A stretch of DNA of 64,000 nt from Diphasiastrum complanatum (GCA_029204225.1 CM055095.1:21681252-21745251); one strand, 5' to 3'; numbered from the stretch's first letter, positions 1-11,602 are shown. Program-made: numbers and translations. Notes: generated from the letters alone by a model not told the origin.

Positions 1-1
1 A

Positions 2-374
2 GGAGATGTAGAGGAGGCCAGGCAAACACAGCTATATGATCTTGCCAAGGCTCATTCTCTGTCTATCTCTTCCTTATCTACCGTGAGCGAGATTGACCAG
101 AGCAGAACCCTGATGGACCTCCCTGTGTACCATATGGACGATATTGCATTCTTGTCCATTAGCGACATCGGAGACGCCGATGGATCTCAGAGAACATGAG
201 ATATTATCTCTTATGTCAAGGATGATTTCTGAATTTGAGGAGGAGTTTTTGGCTTTTCAGAAAAAATATCCGTCACCTCCCATATATACTATTCCAGCTG
301 ACCAGCAATCCACCATTATTGCTGGTGACAATTTAGAAACTGCTGGTGTGATCCAAGCTGACGAGGAGGATTTG
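2..374 (+). pseudogene. Unrecognised coding fragment ending at a splice donor
   Basis: The frame from base 2 is open to about 199 (an acidic, Ser/Asp-rich stretch), and a second frame starting with ATG at 180 stays open to 374. A textbook donor GTAAGT follows at 375 and a plausible acceptor lies at 471-472. Joining the two frames needs a frameshift near 180-200, and the next exon meets a stop within about 10 codons from either plausible acceptor. A short open stretch at 501-746 may be a further piece. The protein is acidic with a heptad-like Glu/Phe segment; I recognise no family. It looks like the 3' part of a broken plant gene or of a gene fragment carried by a transposon. Confidence 0.3.
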
Positions 375-693
375 GTAAGTACACCTTCTCACAAAAATCA
401 TTTACTATTTAAAGTGTAACTGATGATTGATCTGCTAGTTTGACTAACACTTGATTTATGTGTTGTTGAAGTTGATGCCTTTGCTAGCAGGCATGGAGGA
501 TTGAGAGAGAGACAAGGTGAGAGACAAAAGGATGCCTCATTGGCTCATTATTTGAAACATTTTGTAAATAAAGAAATTTGTATTCTTCATGAAAGGTTTT
601 TTGTAAATGCGGGAACCTTCATGGCCATCAAGGCCCTGTCTTATTTTGCCCAAGGGCATAAATATCCAAAAAATACATATAGAATCATTTTTG

Positions 694-1110
694 TCAAAAG
701 AGATGTTGCTGAATTATATGACAAATTGCCAGACTTTGAGTTGTAAATCTCATTGATGTGAAAGGGATTCCAATGACGTTTTGCATACCCTTATTCAATA
801 CATCTCTCTCCAATCTTATCTGAAAAGGATGAGGAATGGAAAATTTTCTTACATGCAATTGTCCAAAAGCCTCTTTAGTAATTTTAAATATACTGGCATA
901 TGCCTCCCTGCTAATACTTGAGAAATCACATGCTCCCTGAACTAACGTGCGGTCGATTACCTTACCGACCTCGTTCATCAAAGCCTCAGTGACCTTGGAC
1001 TTGATTCGAGAATATTGATTATTGTCCAATAAAGTCTTTGTGGATTTGGTTGTCAGTACCGAACTCAGTGATTTTCCAATCAGGTCATTGTTCTTCAGAT
1101 GCTCATTTGC
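694..1110 (-). pseudogene. Unrecognised coding fragment
   Basis: The minus strand is open from about 1110 down to 694, roughly 135 codons. It has normal-looking amino acid use: Ser/Thr/Lys-rich at the start, then a helical stretch containing REAYASIFKITKEAF. No ATG clearly starts it and the 3' end runs into a stop without an obvious splice donor. It lies next to another minus-strand fragment (1280-1624) and could be an exon of the same former gene, but I could not join the two with credible splice sites. No domain recognised. Confidence 0.28.
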
Positions 1111-1279
1111 AATTGCAAATGATTATGAAAATCAAGAAACCCAAATAGGATACATAATAAATGTCATGCTACTTCACAAAACTAAAATAAAACTGATTCA
1201 AATCCAATGCTTGAATGCTTGAATTCTTTTGCTCCGTTGGCCTCCATTTAGCGAAAGCTCATCAATGTCCTTCAGAATT

Positions 1280-1624
1280 CTATTTCGCTTGTTTCTTAAA
1301 TCTCTTATCTAGTATGCGAGTTTCTTCTTTTAACTGGTCATTTGATATACGTAATGTCTGAACAACTTGTCGGAATTGATCATTACTTGCATTCAAATTT
1401 AACATAATATTATGTAAACATGCATTATCTTCTTTTGTTTGTAATAATACGTCAGCAAGCAAACCATTTAACATACATTCTAAACTTTGTATTTTCTGAA
1501 CCGAGTTTGCAACACCATAAGTCGTCAATCTTTCACAATAACCCAGTAAATTGTTTTCTCCGTCACACAAAAACTTTATTAAAATGGTCAAAAGTTCCTT
1601 GCTCGTGGCCATGAGCCAGGTCAA
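1280..1624 (-). pseudogene. Unrecognised fragment with coiled-coil tail
   Basis: An open frame of 114 codons on the minus strand. The second half has Leu/Ile-spaced polar heptads (SNDQFRQVVQTLRISNDQLK and a following Lys/Arg-rich end), as in a coiled coil. The first half is hydrophobic and Cys/Leu-rich. It ends in a stop 170 bases upstream (in minus-strand sense) of the next fragment. Function unknown. It may be coiled-coil sequence from a transposon accessory ORF, since element B at 13.5-16 kb has a similar Gln/Leu-rich coiled coil, but no alignment was possible. Confidence 0.28.
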
Positions 1625-1652
1625 GGCTTTGGCACAAGCAAAACAAAACTTT

Positions 1653-1958
1653 CATGGCCTTGCTAATCGTCGGCGATCAGCAAGGGCATGAGCAAAAAAA
1701 ATTAGCAAGGCAGCCAAACTCAGCTCTTGTTTCCATAAGCCATCATGGAGCATTGGTGAGTAAATGTCTATCTTACATTTCTTGGATTGCAAGACATATC
1801 TTTTGCTATTTTTTAATAGCTTGTAGTTGCTGGATTTTGCGTAGTGAATACCATTGAAAATTGCTTGTGCCTCGTTGATGATCGTCGGTGATCAACAAGG
1901 CACAAGCAAAAACTTTTGCTCATGTCCTTGCTGATCATCGGCGATCAACAAGGGCATG
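1653..1958. repeat. Cluster of three related hairpin repeats
   Basis: Three imperfect inverted repeats of 38-49 bases at 1653-1690, 1861-1909 and 1921-1958. Each has arms related to CATGCCCTTGCTGATC and a 4-base loop around a CG-rich centre. The arm pairing is about 15 of 17 in the first and about 20 of 22 in the second. Two more copies lie at 5023-5105. They do not code and do not resemble LTR ends. Confidence 0.8.
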
Positions 1959-4900
1959 AAACTACATCTCATTCGCTCATGTTATTGAACAATTCACGGG
2001 CATCCTTTGTGCATCTGCATTTTGCGTACATATCAACAAGGGTGTTCACTACAATCAGATTTGACTAAAAGCCTCTAGTGCTTGGCAAGGCAACAATTCA
2101 TTGTTAATTCATTGTGCAAGATACGTCTAAAAGAATTGAGCCTAATATTGATTGATGTAGTAAAATGTGAGAAGGTATTCTACATAGTCAAACTGGCAAT
2201 AATGGCCTTGCAATCCAGTCTAAAAAAACGTGATTTAGAAGATAGCATGAGGATCAAGAATGAATGTGAATGTGACAAGATGGTGAAAGAGGTTGTCATA
2301 CATATGAGCATGGGGCAAGCTCCCTATGAAACATTGTAGGTAGAAAAATGCTCAATCAAAAATGATCATTAAAAAAAGGTGGTGGCTGAAATGCAAAAGC
2401 TAGCCAAGGTTCAAATTTCAAAGGCTAAAGTAAACTCTCACGAGTTTGATGTCTCTCACATTTTGTGTCCAAAGTACAACATCCTCCAAAGCAAAGAAAT
2501 TTTTTGAGATTGAGCATCTAGATGGCATTTTCCATTGCTCATCAGATCCATCATCTCCAAAATCTTTATCTATGAATACATATCATGCACTCTTAGTGTG
2601 TAGTAGATTCTGATTGGTCAAAAAACATTATTAAATGCTTTTTCTCACACAACCTGCACCTTCGTGATGATAAGAGCTACTACAGAGTTATCATTGGAAA
2701 GGTATTTAGTTCTTTGAAAGAGAAAATTTGGCCATTATAAGGAGACAATATAGTTTGTAAATACCTAGTGGCACTAGCTACAATTTCTTGTTGTACCTTA
2801 TTTTACTTCTATATAAAATTAACTCAAAATTACCAAATAACATGCTCAAAAAATTTTCAACTTGTTTTGAAAAGCCACAAATAATCATTTTAGTTAAGTT
2901 TACATTTTATTGACTTTTATATCTAGTTTCATTAATTAAGGTTGACACTACATTTCACTATTAGTCGGGGAATTTATTTCTACAACGCAATTGCTCAAGT
3001 TCCTAATTGTTGATAATCATCAATCCAACATTTATATAATCTCCTAGTTCTATGAGCTAGTTCATGAACATGTGATCTAGAATTGATGGATTGTAGACTA
3101 TAGTACAAAAACCCTGAGATTTTTTTTTTTCCTGTTCACGGAGGCTTGGATGTGGTTAATCTCTTCCAGAATAACACACTAGCTACAAAAATTGAACTCA
3201 GTTAGCATGTTGCATGGTCGAGTGAGGAACAACTTCCTTATAAGTTTTTCATTAGATTCATAATAATTTGATTTACTCTTAAAGTCTTGAATATTATTTT
3301 CTTTATTGCACTTTACTACCAAATAACATAGTTGGAGCTAGGCATTAGAGGAGTTACAAACATCAAAAGGGCCGTCTAAGAAATGCCACGTAGGACAAAA
3401 AAAAACGCCGGATTTTAAAACTCCGACAGACTTTCAGGTCCAGTTTAGCTTAATCTTACTAGTAATGTGTAGTTAACATGACACGATTATGATGCATGCA
3501 ACTGCGACTTCAAGAACCTATGACACTCATTAACTAACTTTTTCAAATTTGAAAATGAGATTGTATCCCTCGTTTTAACTAGCGAGAGAATAAACATAGA
3601 ATCTCAGGTACGCCATGGATGAAGAATAGTGTATATTTTCTTTTTGGTCTGTCAGCTGATGTTTGCAATTTGTGGATTGACGGAAGTTTGTATCCATTGG
3701 ATCCGAGCTCGATGCAAGCTCCACAATTCTAGATAGGATAAAATGAGAGTTTTCCATGTATTTTCTTAGAATGAAATACACATAACGAGGAACTGCGCAC
3801 ACTAGAAAAAATTAAACAGTTTCTACATTGACAATATAGGAAAACTTTTCCTATATAGTGTAGGGTGTGTAGATTTGATGGTGAGCACCCTCCACCTATC
3901 AAAAGGGTTAAAACACAAAGATAGGTTCCTAACTATGCTTAGTTGCTAGTCTACACTAATCTCTAAATCTACCCCAATTTAACACTACTTCCACTAACAC
4001 TAATAACAAATATACATCAAGATTGTAGATGAAAGGAGAGAGAGAAAGAGAGATGAGATGGAGGTAAGGTCATGTGCTCAATGTGCATGCTAAGGGAAAA
4101 GCCATAACTAATTAAAACAAAAAAAATGGGAAAGAAAGCAAATAGCAAACACAATAAGAGCATTAGCAAGAGTGATTAGCACATGAGGATGCTTTGGCTC
4201 TAAAAAATAATAGAGTCTCCTCCTCTCTATTGGCATGTGAAAATGAGTACAAGAGGTGCCTTTTTATCTTTGGGGTGGCCCTTGACCCTTGCTTCCTATT
4301 GGCTACTTGCAAGAAGGTAGGATTGAAATCCACACCCTTCAAAAGAAGCCCACCCACCTACCACCATTTGACTTTTAACCATTTTACAAAACTTAAAAAC
4401 TTAAGTTAAGCTTAAACTTTGGCCTCTTCGTATTATTTTAATTAGATGGTCCAAAGTCAAGTTTATTCCAAAATAGATTATCTACAAGTGCTCATTGGGC
4501 TATGGACAAAGCCATGACCCTCGCAACTATTTTCGACTAATTTATTTATTTACACGGAATACCCACAACATATAGGAAATATTCCAAGAATGAGTGTTTT
4601 TTTATACAAAATATTTTTGACCAAAAAGAATGTGTTTTCCTATATAGGTAAATAGCTTCTACAAGAAAATTTGGAGCATCTAGGTTAATTCGTGGCCTGC
4701 TCATGAGTAGTTGATCAGATACCAGGCCGTGTAGCATTTTCATCCAATTATGAGTGTCCAAGTGTACTTCATGATGCCATCGTTGATGTAATAGACAATG
4801 TTGTGCAGAAGAGATCAGAGACAGTGATCAAATACCTTTGCTTTAAGAAGTAAATATCATGCAGATTGTCATGGCTTTTAGATACTTAGGAATGGCAAAA

Positions 4901-5022
4901 ATTCACAGGCTCGCCTTCCACAAGCGATCAGTTGTATAATTGAAAGGCAAACAAGGTATGTAGTATTAAAAATTAGTACTCTGTTGCCTCTCATCGCATC
5001 CCTAGAAGTTCACCCAACACGC
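1959..5022. other. AT-rich spacer, no gene seen
   Basis: About 3 kb of AT-rich DNA with only short chance open frames. The longest (2082-2339, plus; 4194-4409, plus; 4546-4761, minus) show no motif and are not supported by splice sites. Contains short GA-rich and poly-A/T runs (3120, 4027-4060). Possibly very old transposon remains; nothing specific can be named. Confidence 0.5.
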
Positions 5023-5105
5023 CATGCCCTTGTTGATTGCCGACGATCAGCAAGGGCATGTGCAAATTTCTTTTGCTCATGGTGATTGTCGACGATCATT
5101 AAGGC
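5023..5105. repeat. Second cluster of the CCCTTG-GATC hairpin
   Basis: 5023-5060 is the best-paired copy of the hairpin seen at 1653-1958: 17-base arms, CATGCCCTTGTTGATTG against CGATCAGCAAGGGCATG, with a CCGA loop. A weaker half-copy follows at about 5071-5105 around TGATTGTCGACGATCA. Confidence 0.75.
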
Positions 5106-5582
5106 TCTACGGTGCTTCTACATTTTTGAGAGTAAAACAATTTTGTCAAGTTGAGGAGAGGAGATAATTGTTTTTTTAAATTCCCAATTGATGCATGCCA
5201 ACCAATCTTATTCATCTCTACTACTGGCATTGCTTTTTTCACTGTATCCATAATGATGGAGTTGATTGCATGATTGTTTAGGTCCATTTTTTGAAGAACA
5301 TATAAGTCAATTCTCCTTTATATGGTTTTCATTCATGTGAGCAGCATAAATTTGCAATCAACTCCTGATTATCTTTAGCATTTAGAGGCTGGGTGTTGTG
5401 GCATTACCAATTTGGAGGTGATTTAAGGTATAAATAATTTTCCTGTTCAGAATCTTTGACCATTTTCAAATCCTACATGTGACGTTGTAGCTACTGATTA
5501 AGTCTTTGTGTCACTCAACTGTTGACTGATTCTGACGAATCTCCAAAATGCTCGGCCAGAGCTACCCAAGAGCACCTCTCAT
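5106..5582. other. Spacer, no gene seen
   Basis: Non-coding sequence between the hairpin cluster and the dispersed repeat. Only short chance frames, for example minus 5099-5287. Nothing recognisable. Confidence 0.4.
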
Positions 5583-6042
5583 CTTAGACCAAGGAGGTCT
5601 CTGAGAAAATGAGATGAACAAAGACTGAGAGCCGAGTATGAGAGCCGAGAAATGCTAGTTATGAATGACAAGCAAGAACTGTGTAAGCCTCATGGTGAAT
5701 CTCGGAAGATGGAATGACCATGTAGGAACTAGTATTTCTAGGCAAAGTAATAAATGCAAGTAGACCCGTCGTAAACTAGAGTGAGCCACCTTTTGATGGT
5801 GACCTCTAGTGGAGAGCATTATTCCACTTGTAATTTGTGTAATGTGAAAATGCCACTAGGATGCCACCTAAGGAGCTCTCTTGCTTATTTAAGAGACTTC
5901 CGTTTTGAGAAGAGGAGCTTTTGTGAAATGTACCTGCTCCATGCTGAATTGAGAAGAGCCTCCACAAGTTTTGGTGCATCCATTGAGCTCCTTGATCATG
6001 CTTGTTTCTTGAGTGATGCATTTATGATCTTGCCCTTCCCTC
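5583..6042 (+). repeat. Dispersed LTR-like repeat, copy 1
   Basis: About 450 bases that recur inverted at 34068-34516 with roughly 80-85 percent identity by eye. Shared landmarks include the block around GAGCCGAGAAATGCTAG, the block CCACCTTTTGATGGTGACC, a TATA-like TTATTTAAGAG at about 5886-5896, and CTCCTTGATCAT. A TATA-like box inside a non-coding repeat suggests an LTR or a terminal part of one, but neither copy has visible TG...CA ends or a primer site. The open frames crossing it on both strands are shadows. Confidence 0.7.
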
Positions 6043-6382
6043 CTTAAAAGCCTTTCCATCGTGAGTGAGCAAGACCAATACCTACTGCCTTTTTCTTTTT
6101 CTGCCTGCGTGAAGTCTCCACAACCTTGTAAGCAAACCGAATCCTGTTCTAAGAATCTTGGAAGCCCTGTGTGAGGCTGCTGGCCCACCGACTGCTGTCA
6201 AAGTAACTTTCAAATCATTCCGTTTCACAGGCCTGAATGGTGGATTTAAGATGAATGACCTGTCTGTGCAAGATGTAAATGTGATTAGCCTGGTCCTACT
6301 GTTTTGTACACTAAACCTGTGTTGTTATCATTCAAAAATTCACATGCGTTTCCTATTTGCGCTCCTTTGATCATGCCTGCCA
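6043..6382. other. Spacer between two repeat blocks
   Basis: Unique-looking sequence separating the dispersed repeat from the X repeat. Small open frames only; nothing recognised. Confidence 0.35.
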
Positions 6383-7250
6383 ATGGCCCTGATTTACGCC
6401 CTACCTACAGTATTCGCCCACCTCAAATCTCTACTTGCGGACCAATCCATGTTGTCTGCGGGTCTGTTCAATCCCTGCCCTGCTGCCTTCTTGCTTAGTA
6501 AACCTTGCGGACCTGCTGCCTAGTTCATTCAGAACCCTGTTAGTGTCCCATTTTCCTACCTGTTGTTGTTTCTAACATGCGTGTGGGTCTGCGGACTTGT
6601 GAGAAACAGATATTCCATTGGAGCTCATTCCCTTTTGAGCAAGCCTAATTGTTTTCCCATTACTTTTCTTAGAGCACTTTACTTACCTGTTTGGCATTTG
6701 TTCAATAGCTAGATGTGTGGCAGTTGTGAAAGCAGTCTAACCGCACTAAGGGAAACACTAAACCTATATGTCATTTGCTAACTGTCTCACTGATTAATGC
6801 TTGAAAAATTTGTTTATGAACACACATTAAAACAAAGTGTTGTTTGTGAACTATAAAATCACGCTGCTTTGATTGAACAAGTACAATGCTACCTAATAGC
6901 TGAACACGAATCAAACTTTGTAAATACTAGTTTCTATTATTAAGAAATTCTAACGAACAAGGTAAAAGCCTATTGATTGAGAGAAATACTGATACCCATT
7001 GCTCAATCCATATGATTTTGATTGATTGAAAGTGATGCTACCTCCCACCACTGCAAATGATTTACGATATTTCCTAGGAAGAGCGGGTTATTATAGGAAG
7101 TTTCTTAGCAATTTCTCTTCCCTCATCTCTCCATTAGTGAGACTCTTGAAGGAGGACAAATCTTTTACTTGGACTGAAGAGGACCAAAAAGCCTTCGAAC
7201 AATTGATTGGCTTGGTCTCTACGATCAATCAGTCTCAAGAATTTATGTTA
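6383..7250 (+). repeat. Repeat X, inverted partner at 24452-25305
   Basis: About 865 bases matching 24452-25305 in inverted orientation at high identity, including the gypsy RT-tail fragment at its right end. The match begins at GCCCTGATTTACGCCC and ends at the junction with the LTR end of element A at about 7250. Most of X is non-coding and holds TATA-poor AT-rich sequence. Confidence 0.8.
7032..7246 (+). pseudogene. Gypsy RT/RNase H junction fragment
   Basis: About 70 codons encode the conserved segment after the RT palm of Ty3/gypsy elements: LRYFLGRAGYYRKFL, then PLVRLLKEDKSFTWTEEDQKAFEQL. This is the linker and start of the connection/RNase H domain. There is no RT upstream and the frame stops just after. 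The inverted copy at 24670-24440 carries the same fragment with a few substitutions, so it was duplicated with repeat X. It is not part of element A's own pol, which is complete here at about 10730-10900. Confidence 0.85.
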
Positions 7251-7252
7251 CC

Positions 7253-7338
7253 TTGAACTGTAATCGAGATATAGATTGACTCCTCTACCATTTTCTTCGC
7301 ATCGATAACTTGTTGAGGGGTCATTTTATATCCCATCA
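7253..7338 (+). repeat. 3' end of element A 5' LTR
   Basis: 86 bases nearly identical to 25964-26050. Both copies start at TTGAACTGTAATCGAGA and end in CCCATCA. Beyond CA the two diverge completely, which defines the LTR terminus. The upstream part of the LTR is not visible here because repeat X abuts. Confidence 0.75.
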
Positions 7339-7339
7339 T

Positions 7340-7357
7340 TGGTGCGTCTGCCGGGAG
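7340..7357 (+). other. Primer binding site-like sequence of element A
   Basis: TGGTGCGTCTGCCGGGAG begins two bases after the LTR terminus. It resembles the TGGCGCCGTTGCCGGGGA (tRNA-Asp) type of plant gypsy elements but differs at several positions. The tRNA is therefore uncertain. Confidence 0.5.
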
Positions 7358-7449
7358 GAGCACGAGTTCTTTTCGATTTCTAGCTCTATTGTACTTGGAG
7401 GTACAGTGAGGTGTCAACTGAATGATTAGTTCCCAAATCCTATTGTTGG

Positions 7450-8866
7450 ATGTCTGATGAAGATTCACTCAGTTCATACTTAAAGTCATTGATTGAGAAA
7501 CAGAAAACCCGTGGTCTTGGTGAGGGCATCGCATATCGCACAAGAAGTCGTACTATCCTAGAGAGATTAGGACAAACTTCTATATCCCTTCTCCTAGAAC
7601 CAGAGTTGGCAGACATAAGTAGTACACTCAAAATGTTGGGCTAGAATTACCTTTGGAAGAAATTCCTGATTTATCAGCCAAGAGTATAGACGTTGGTCCT
7701 GATTTCAAGGAAGATTTTCCCGAAAGTAGTGAGGAGAATTTGAATCCAAACCAAATGGCGAACCAAGTTGTAAGAGGTGCTCAGGCCATACTCATTGGTC
7801 CGAATGTGACCAAACCTGAATCGTTAACCCAAGCTATGCCTTCTTATTGGGCTACCTCTCAGGAAGATCCCGAGAAACATGTAAATGACTTTTACCGGTC
7901 CTGTTGGATTAATAGGATAACGGACGAAGATCACCAAATGTTGTTATTTAGTGGGACATTGTTTGGGGGAGCTAGTGATTGGTATTACCATTTGGAACCA
8001 TACTACATACTGAGTATGTGTGTCTTTATTACTAAATTCCTAGGAGAATTTCAAGTACCGAAATCTAGAGACCATCTGATCTATGCTCTTACAGGTTGTA
8101 GACAGGAAGAGTGGGAGATAGTGTCTCAGTACAATTGGAGGATTTAGGAATTGGTGAGACAATTTGGAACCAATGCCCCTCCTAAAGACTGGATTCTGTC
8201 ACTTTACTTAAAAATTCTATGATATCAACCCAAGAGGTGGTGGCATTAGCCAATGCCTCTAGGTCCTATTCATGGGGTGGACAACAACCAGGCCCTAGAA
8301 GGACGAATGGTTATCCACAAGCTGTACCTTATGCTGCTGCAACTCAACCAACTGTATCACATTCTCCTTTTGTTAGAAATGCAGAGTTGCCTCAGCCTTC
8401 TATTAGCAATCAAAGAACTGAAGTCCAAAATGCAAGTGTAGGTAAAGCTGTTGTTGCAAGTTTTGACCAAAATGCGATGGGAGGATATAAATCATCTTCG
8501 TCAAATCCTTATGATATGATAAAGAATTATATGGATGTAATGTCCGAAAATATGAAGTCCCTAGCTCTTGACGTTAATTTCCTCAAGAGACAACAAAATT
8601 TGATCGGTGAGAGACGACCTGATCAACCAAAAGAGTTATCTTGCCGAATTTGTAAGGGTGATCATCTAATAAGAGATTGCCCCAACCTTAAATGTACTAG
8701 CTGTGGGAAGAAAGGCCATATTGATGACCATTGCTACATGAAAGTTAAAGCTTCAAATGAACAAGCCAATCAACCTGGCCCTAAAAACCATAGAGTTGCT
8801 GGACCTTTGAAGGACTCTACTGAACCAATTCGAATTCTCCTACGTGGCAACTCTGACGAGGGATGA
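7450..8866 (+). pseudogene. gag: Element A gag (capsid and nucleocapsid), broken
   Basis: Gag packages retrotransposon RNA in cytoplasmic particles. Three open stretches make it up: 7450-7644 (starts MSDEDSLSSYL, the likely gag start), 7653-8147 (capsid region with DPEKHVNDFYRSCWI, SGTLFGGASDWYYHL and IVSQYNWRI, a Retrotrans_gag-like pattern) and 8219-8866. The last ends in two zinc knuckles near 8641-8735: CRICKGDHLIRDC (one residue short of the usual spacing) and a canonical CTSCGKKGHIDDHC. A frameshift near 7645 and stops around 8147-8220 interrupt it. An Ala/Pro/Gln-rich linker separates capsid and knuckles. Confidence 0.8.
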
Positions 8867-8869
8867 CCT

Positions 8870-9238
8870 ATGTGCCTAATAGATGTTGTACCTGAAGAGG
8901 CGCAACCTGAATGTTTAGTGATGACTAGAGCGCAAAAGGCAACTGCTCTGAATAAAGGAAAGCATGTTCCTGATGATAGATTACCAGCTATAGCTAATGA
9001 GCCTGTGATAGAGAACCAAGTTGTGAAAGATGTTATTAATGATCCGGCGAAGACCACTAAGAAGCGTCTGGATGTCCCGATTAGGTCTGAAAAAAAGAGC
9101 TGGAGAAGGAGAGCGGCATTGGAGTCTTATGAACCATTCAAGTTAGTGGACCATTTGCATAAGACCAAAGTAGATATCAACTTGCTCCAGTTGCTGCAAA
9201 AATCCCCAGCAGTAAAGCGAGAGCTTAGGGAGGTGTAA
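8870..9238 (+). pseudogene. Element A gag-protease linker region
   Basis: A 122-codon stretch directly after the zinc knuckles. It has the Lys/Arg-rich block RSEKKSWRRRAALESYEPF, then a helical stretch with LVDHLHKTKVDINLLQLLQ. Plant Tat/Athila-like gypsy elements have comparable charged linkers before the aspartic protease. It is separated from gag and from protease by single stops. No enzymatic motif. Confidence 0.55.
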
Positions 9239-9270
9239 AGAATTCGACGACTTGATGGCATAGGCCTATT

Positions 9271-9602
9271 GTGGTTGAAGTAGATCAAGTATCAAGCAAT
9301 GGATTAGAAAATAGCTGTCCGAAAGTCGATGCTATTGCTGACGAGCTGTTGATTGTTGATGTTATAGTCGATGCTGGAGCTGCAATAAATGTTATGAATG
9401 CTAACTTGTGTGAGAGATTGAATTTGGATTTAGTGGATGGTGGGAACTTGACCCTGAAGCTAGCTGACACCTCGAGGTTGAAAGCTGAAGGTATACTAAG
9501 TGGGTTGTTTGTGAGTGTGGCTGGGAAAGTTGCCAAAGTAGACTTTTACGTTGTGCGTATGCAGGCCGGTAGGGAAGCATATGCTATGCTATTAGGTCGA
9601 CC
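9271..9602 (+). pseudogene. Element A aspartic protease
   Basis: A retropepsin-like domain that would cleave the Gag-Pol polyprotein. Visible motifs are the active-site-like VDAGAAINVM (D-x-G-A type, with Ala where retroviruses have Thr/Ser), the flap-side LKLADTSRLKAEG, and the C-terminal AMLLGRPW. The frame changes at about 9603 right after GRPW, so protease and RT are now out of register. Confidence 0.8.
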
Positions 9603-10930
9603 GTGGCCAATTGTTTGGTTGATATTCCCAGTGGTCATTTGATTTTTGGCCGTGGGAAGAAAAGAGTGGTTGTGAATGCATATCCGAATTTGCCTGAGAG
9701 CGAAAGGGCGGAGATCCCTGATACGTATTGGAAGGGTGAAGATTCTGTGTCCAATGATTCTGAAGAGTCTACTTCCAAGGAAGCAACGTTGCTACTAATT
9801 GAACAATACGAGGGTCATGAACCTCTAGTATGTGTTAGAGATGCCGATGCAGATAAGATCATATGTGACGCTCATAATGAGGATAAAGTGTTGTTAGTCG
9901 ATGCTCACCTAGATAAGGAGCCCAAAAAACTAATATCAAACTTCTTGGTAGGTGCAAAGGGTGTATTTGCTTGGAATTATGATGACTTTAAAGGTATACC
10001 ACTAGCTCTAGCAGTCCATCAAATCCCATTAAAACCTGATGTAAAGCCTGTCAGGGAACGACAAAGGAGGTTAGCTCAACATCTCATGGCACCTGTAGCT
10101 GAGGAAATCCGGAAAATGAGGGGTGCTGGCCTTATATTCCCTGTCACCAACATTGAATGGTACTCGGCAATTGTATCCAAAGTTAAGAAGAATGGGCAAA
10201 TCAGAGTTTGTGTGGACTTTAAACCCCTTAACAGGAGTACTGTAAAGGACTACTACCCTTTACCCTTCATCGACCAAATGTTTGATCAATTAGTTGGAGA
10301 GCAGATGTATACTTTTATGGACTGTTTTGCGGGCTATAACCAAATAGCCATAGCTCCTGAAGATAAGCTTAAGATGACTTTTAAGACTCCATTTGGCACA
10401 TATGCTTATCATGTCATGCAGTTTGGACTTTATAATGCCCCGGGCACGTACCAGAGGTTTATGAATAAATCCTTTGAAAACCTGGTATCTGAGCACATTA
10501 AGGTGTTTATGGATGACATCTGTATAGCAACCAACAATATTGAAGATCACATTAGAGTACTCAAGGAATGCTTTGAAGTGTGCAGAGAAAAGTCTGTAGC
10601 ACTAAATCCTAGAAAATGCCTTTTTGTGGTTCCATATGGTATTCTCCTTGGACATGTTATAAGCAAGGACGAGATAACTACCGATCCAGCTAAAGTCCAG
10701 GGTGTTAGAGAGATGTCTGCCCTCATTAATGTAAAAGGTGTCAGATCCTTTTTAGGGAGTGCAGGGTATTATAGGAGATTCTTAAAAGATTATAGCAAGA
10801 TCACTTTGTCTTTAGTAGAGCTCCTTGCAAAAGATAAACCCTTTTTGTGGACTGAGGAGTGTCAGTATGTGTTTGACCATCTGAAGGATGCCTTCTCAGA
10901 CTGCCCAAATGGGACAAAGAATTTTATCTT
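9603..10930 (+). CDS. pol: Element A reverse transcriptase
   Basis: RNA-dependent DNA polymerase that copies element RNA into cDNA. The frame is open for about 440 codons. RT blocks appear in order: the N-terminal FAWNYDDFKGIPLALAVHQI, then IRVCVDFKPLNRSTVKDYYPLP, FMDCFAGYNQIAIAPEDKLK, FGTYAYHVMQFGLYNAPGTY, the catalytic FMDD (as in KVFMDDICIATN), and the post-palm LLGHVISKD and VRSFLGSAGYYRRFLKDY. The catalytic Asp pair is kept. Upstream it carries the protease-RT linker. The next domain continues in a shifted frame near 10920-10950. Of element A's long domains this is the best preserved. Confidence 0.92.
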
Positions 10931-11602
10931 ATTGTTGCTGCTGGACCTTTGGCCCTAAATTGTGCCTGGTTCCAGATTGAGGAACCAAAAGTGTTACACC
11001 CCATAGCCTTTGCTGGTGTCAAGTTGAAGAGTGTCAAAACTAGATACAGTTATGGAGAAAGAGTGTGCCTAGCGGTACATTTTGTTGTGTCTAAGTTCAG
11101 ACACTATCTTATCCATCGAAAAGTAGTCATTTATGCTCCTACCACTGCTATTAAACTCATGTTGAACAAACTTCACCTGCCAGATAGACTTGTCAAGTGG
11201 CTTGTTGTTCTAGAAGAATTCGATTATGAGTTGAGAAACAAACCGCCCAAAGCCAAAAATTTGGTGGATTGTCTATGTGATTATAGCCTAGTAGAGGAAG
11301 ATCACCTTGAGATAGAAAGTCAAGAGAAGAAAGTAGATGACTTGAAGAATTCTCAACCTCACATTGATGTATTTGTTGCCCATTACCTGACCACCTTAGA
11401 ATTGCCTAAAGGTCTGTCAAAAGCCGAGAAAAAGAAGACTTTGAGATTCAAAGTTATAAATAGTAGGTTGTATAGGAAAGGCATTGAAGGCTTCTACCAA
11501 AGGTGTGTACTACCCAATGAAGTCTCATTTATCCTTGAAGAATGCCACGACTCTGCGTGTGGGGTCACTTTGCCGGTGATGCCACAACACAGAAGGTCCT
11601 AA
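10921..11602 (+). CDS. pol: Element A degenerate gypsy RNase H plus integrase zinc region
   Basis: Residues 1-110 align by pattern with the RNase H domain of Ty3/gypsy pol: FAGVKLKSVKTRYSYGERVCLAVHF, KFRHYLIHRKVVIY, then RLVKWLVVLEEFDYEL. The two catalytic Asp positions are lost. Where a TDAS-like motif is expected the sequence reads VAAGPLALN, and where TDH is expected it reads YAPTTAIK; only the Glu of GERVCLAV remains. This is what a structural tether (connection) domain looks like once catalysis has moved elsewhere. After a charged linker the frame runs into the start of the integrase zinc-binding domain (PNEVSFILEECHDSACG) and stops at 11602. Confidence 0.75.

Noticed and set aside
2082..2339. 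85-codon plus-strand ORF as a small gene
   Set aside because: No motif, no homologous copy in the window, AT-rich surroundings, length expected by chance.
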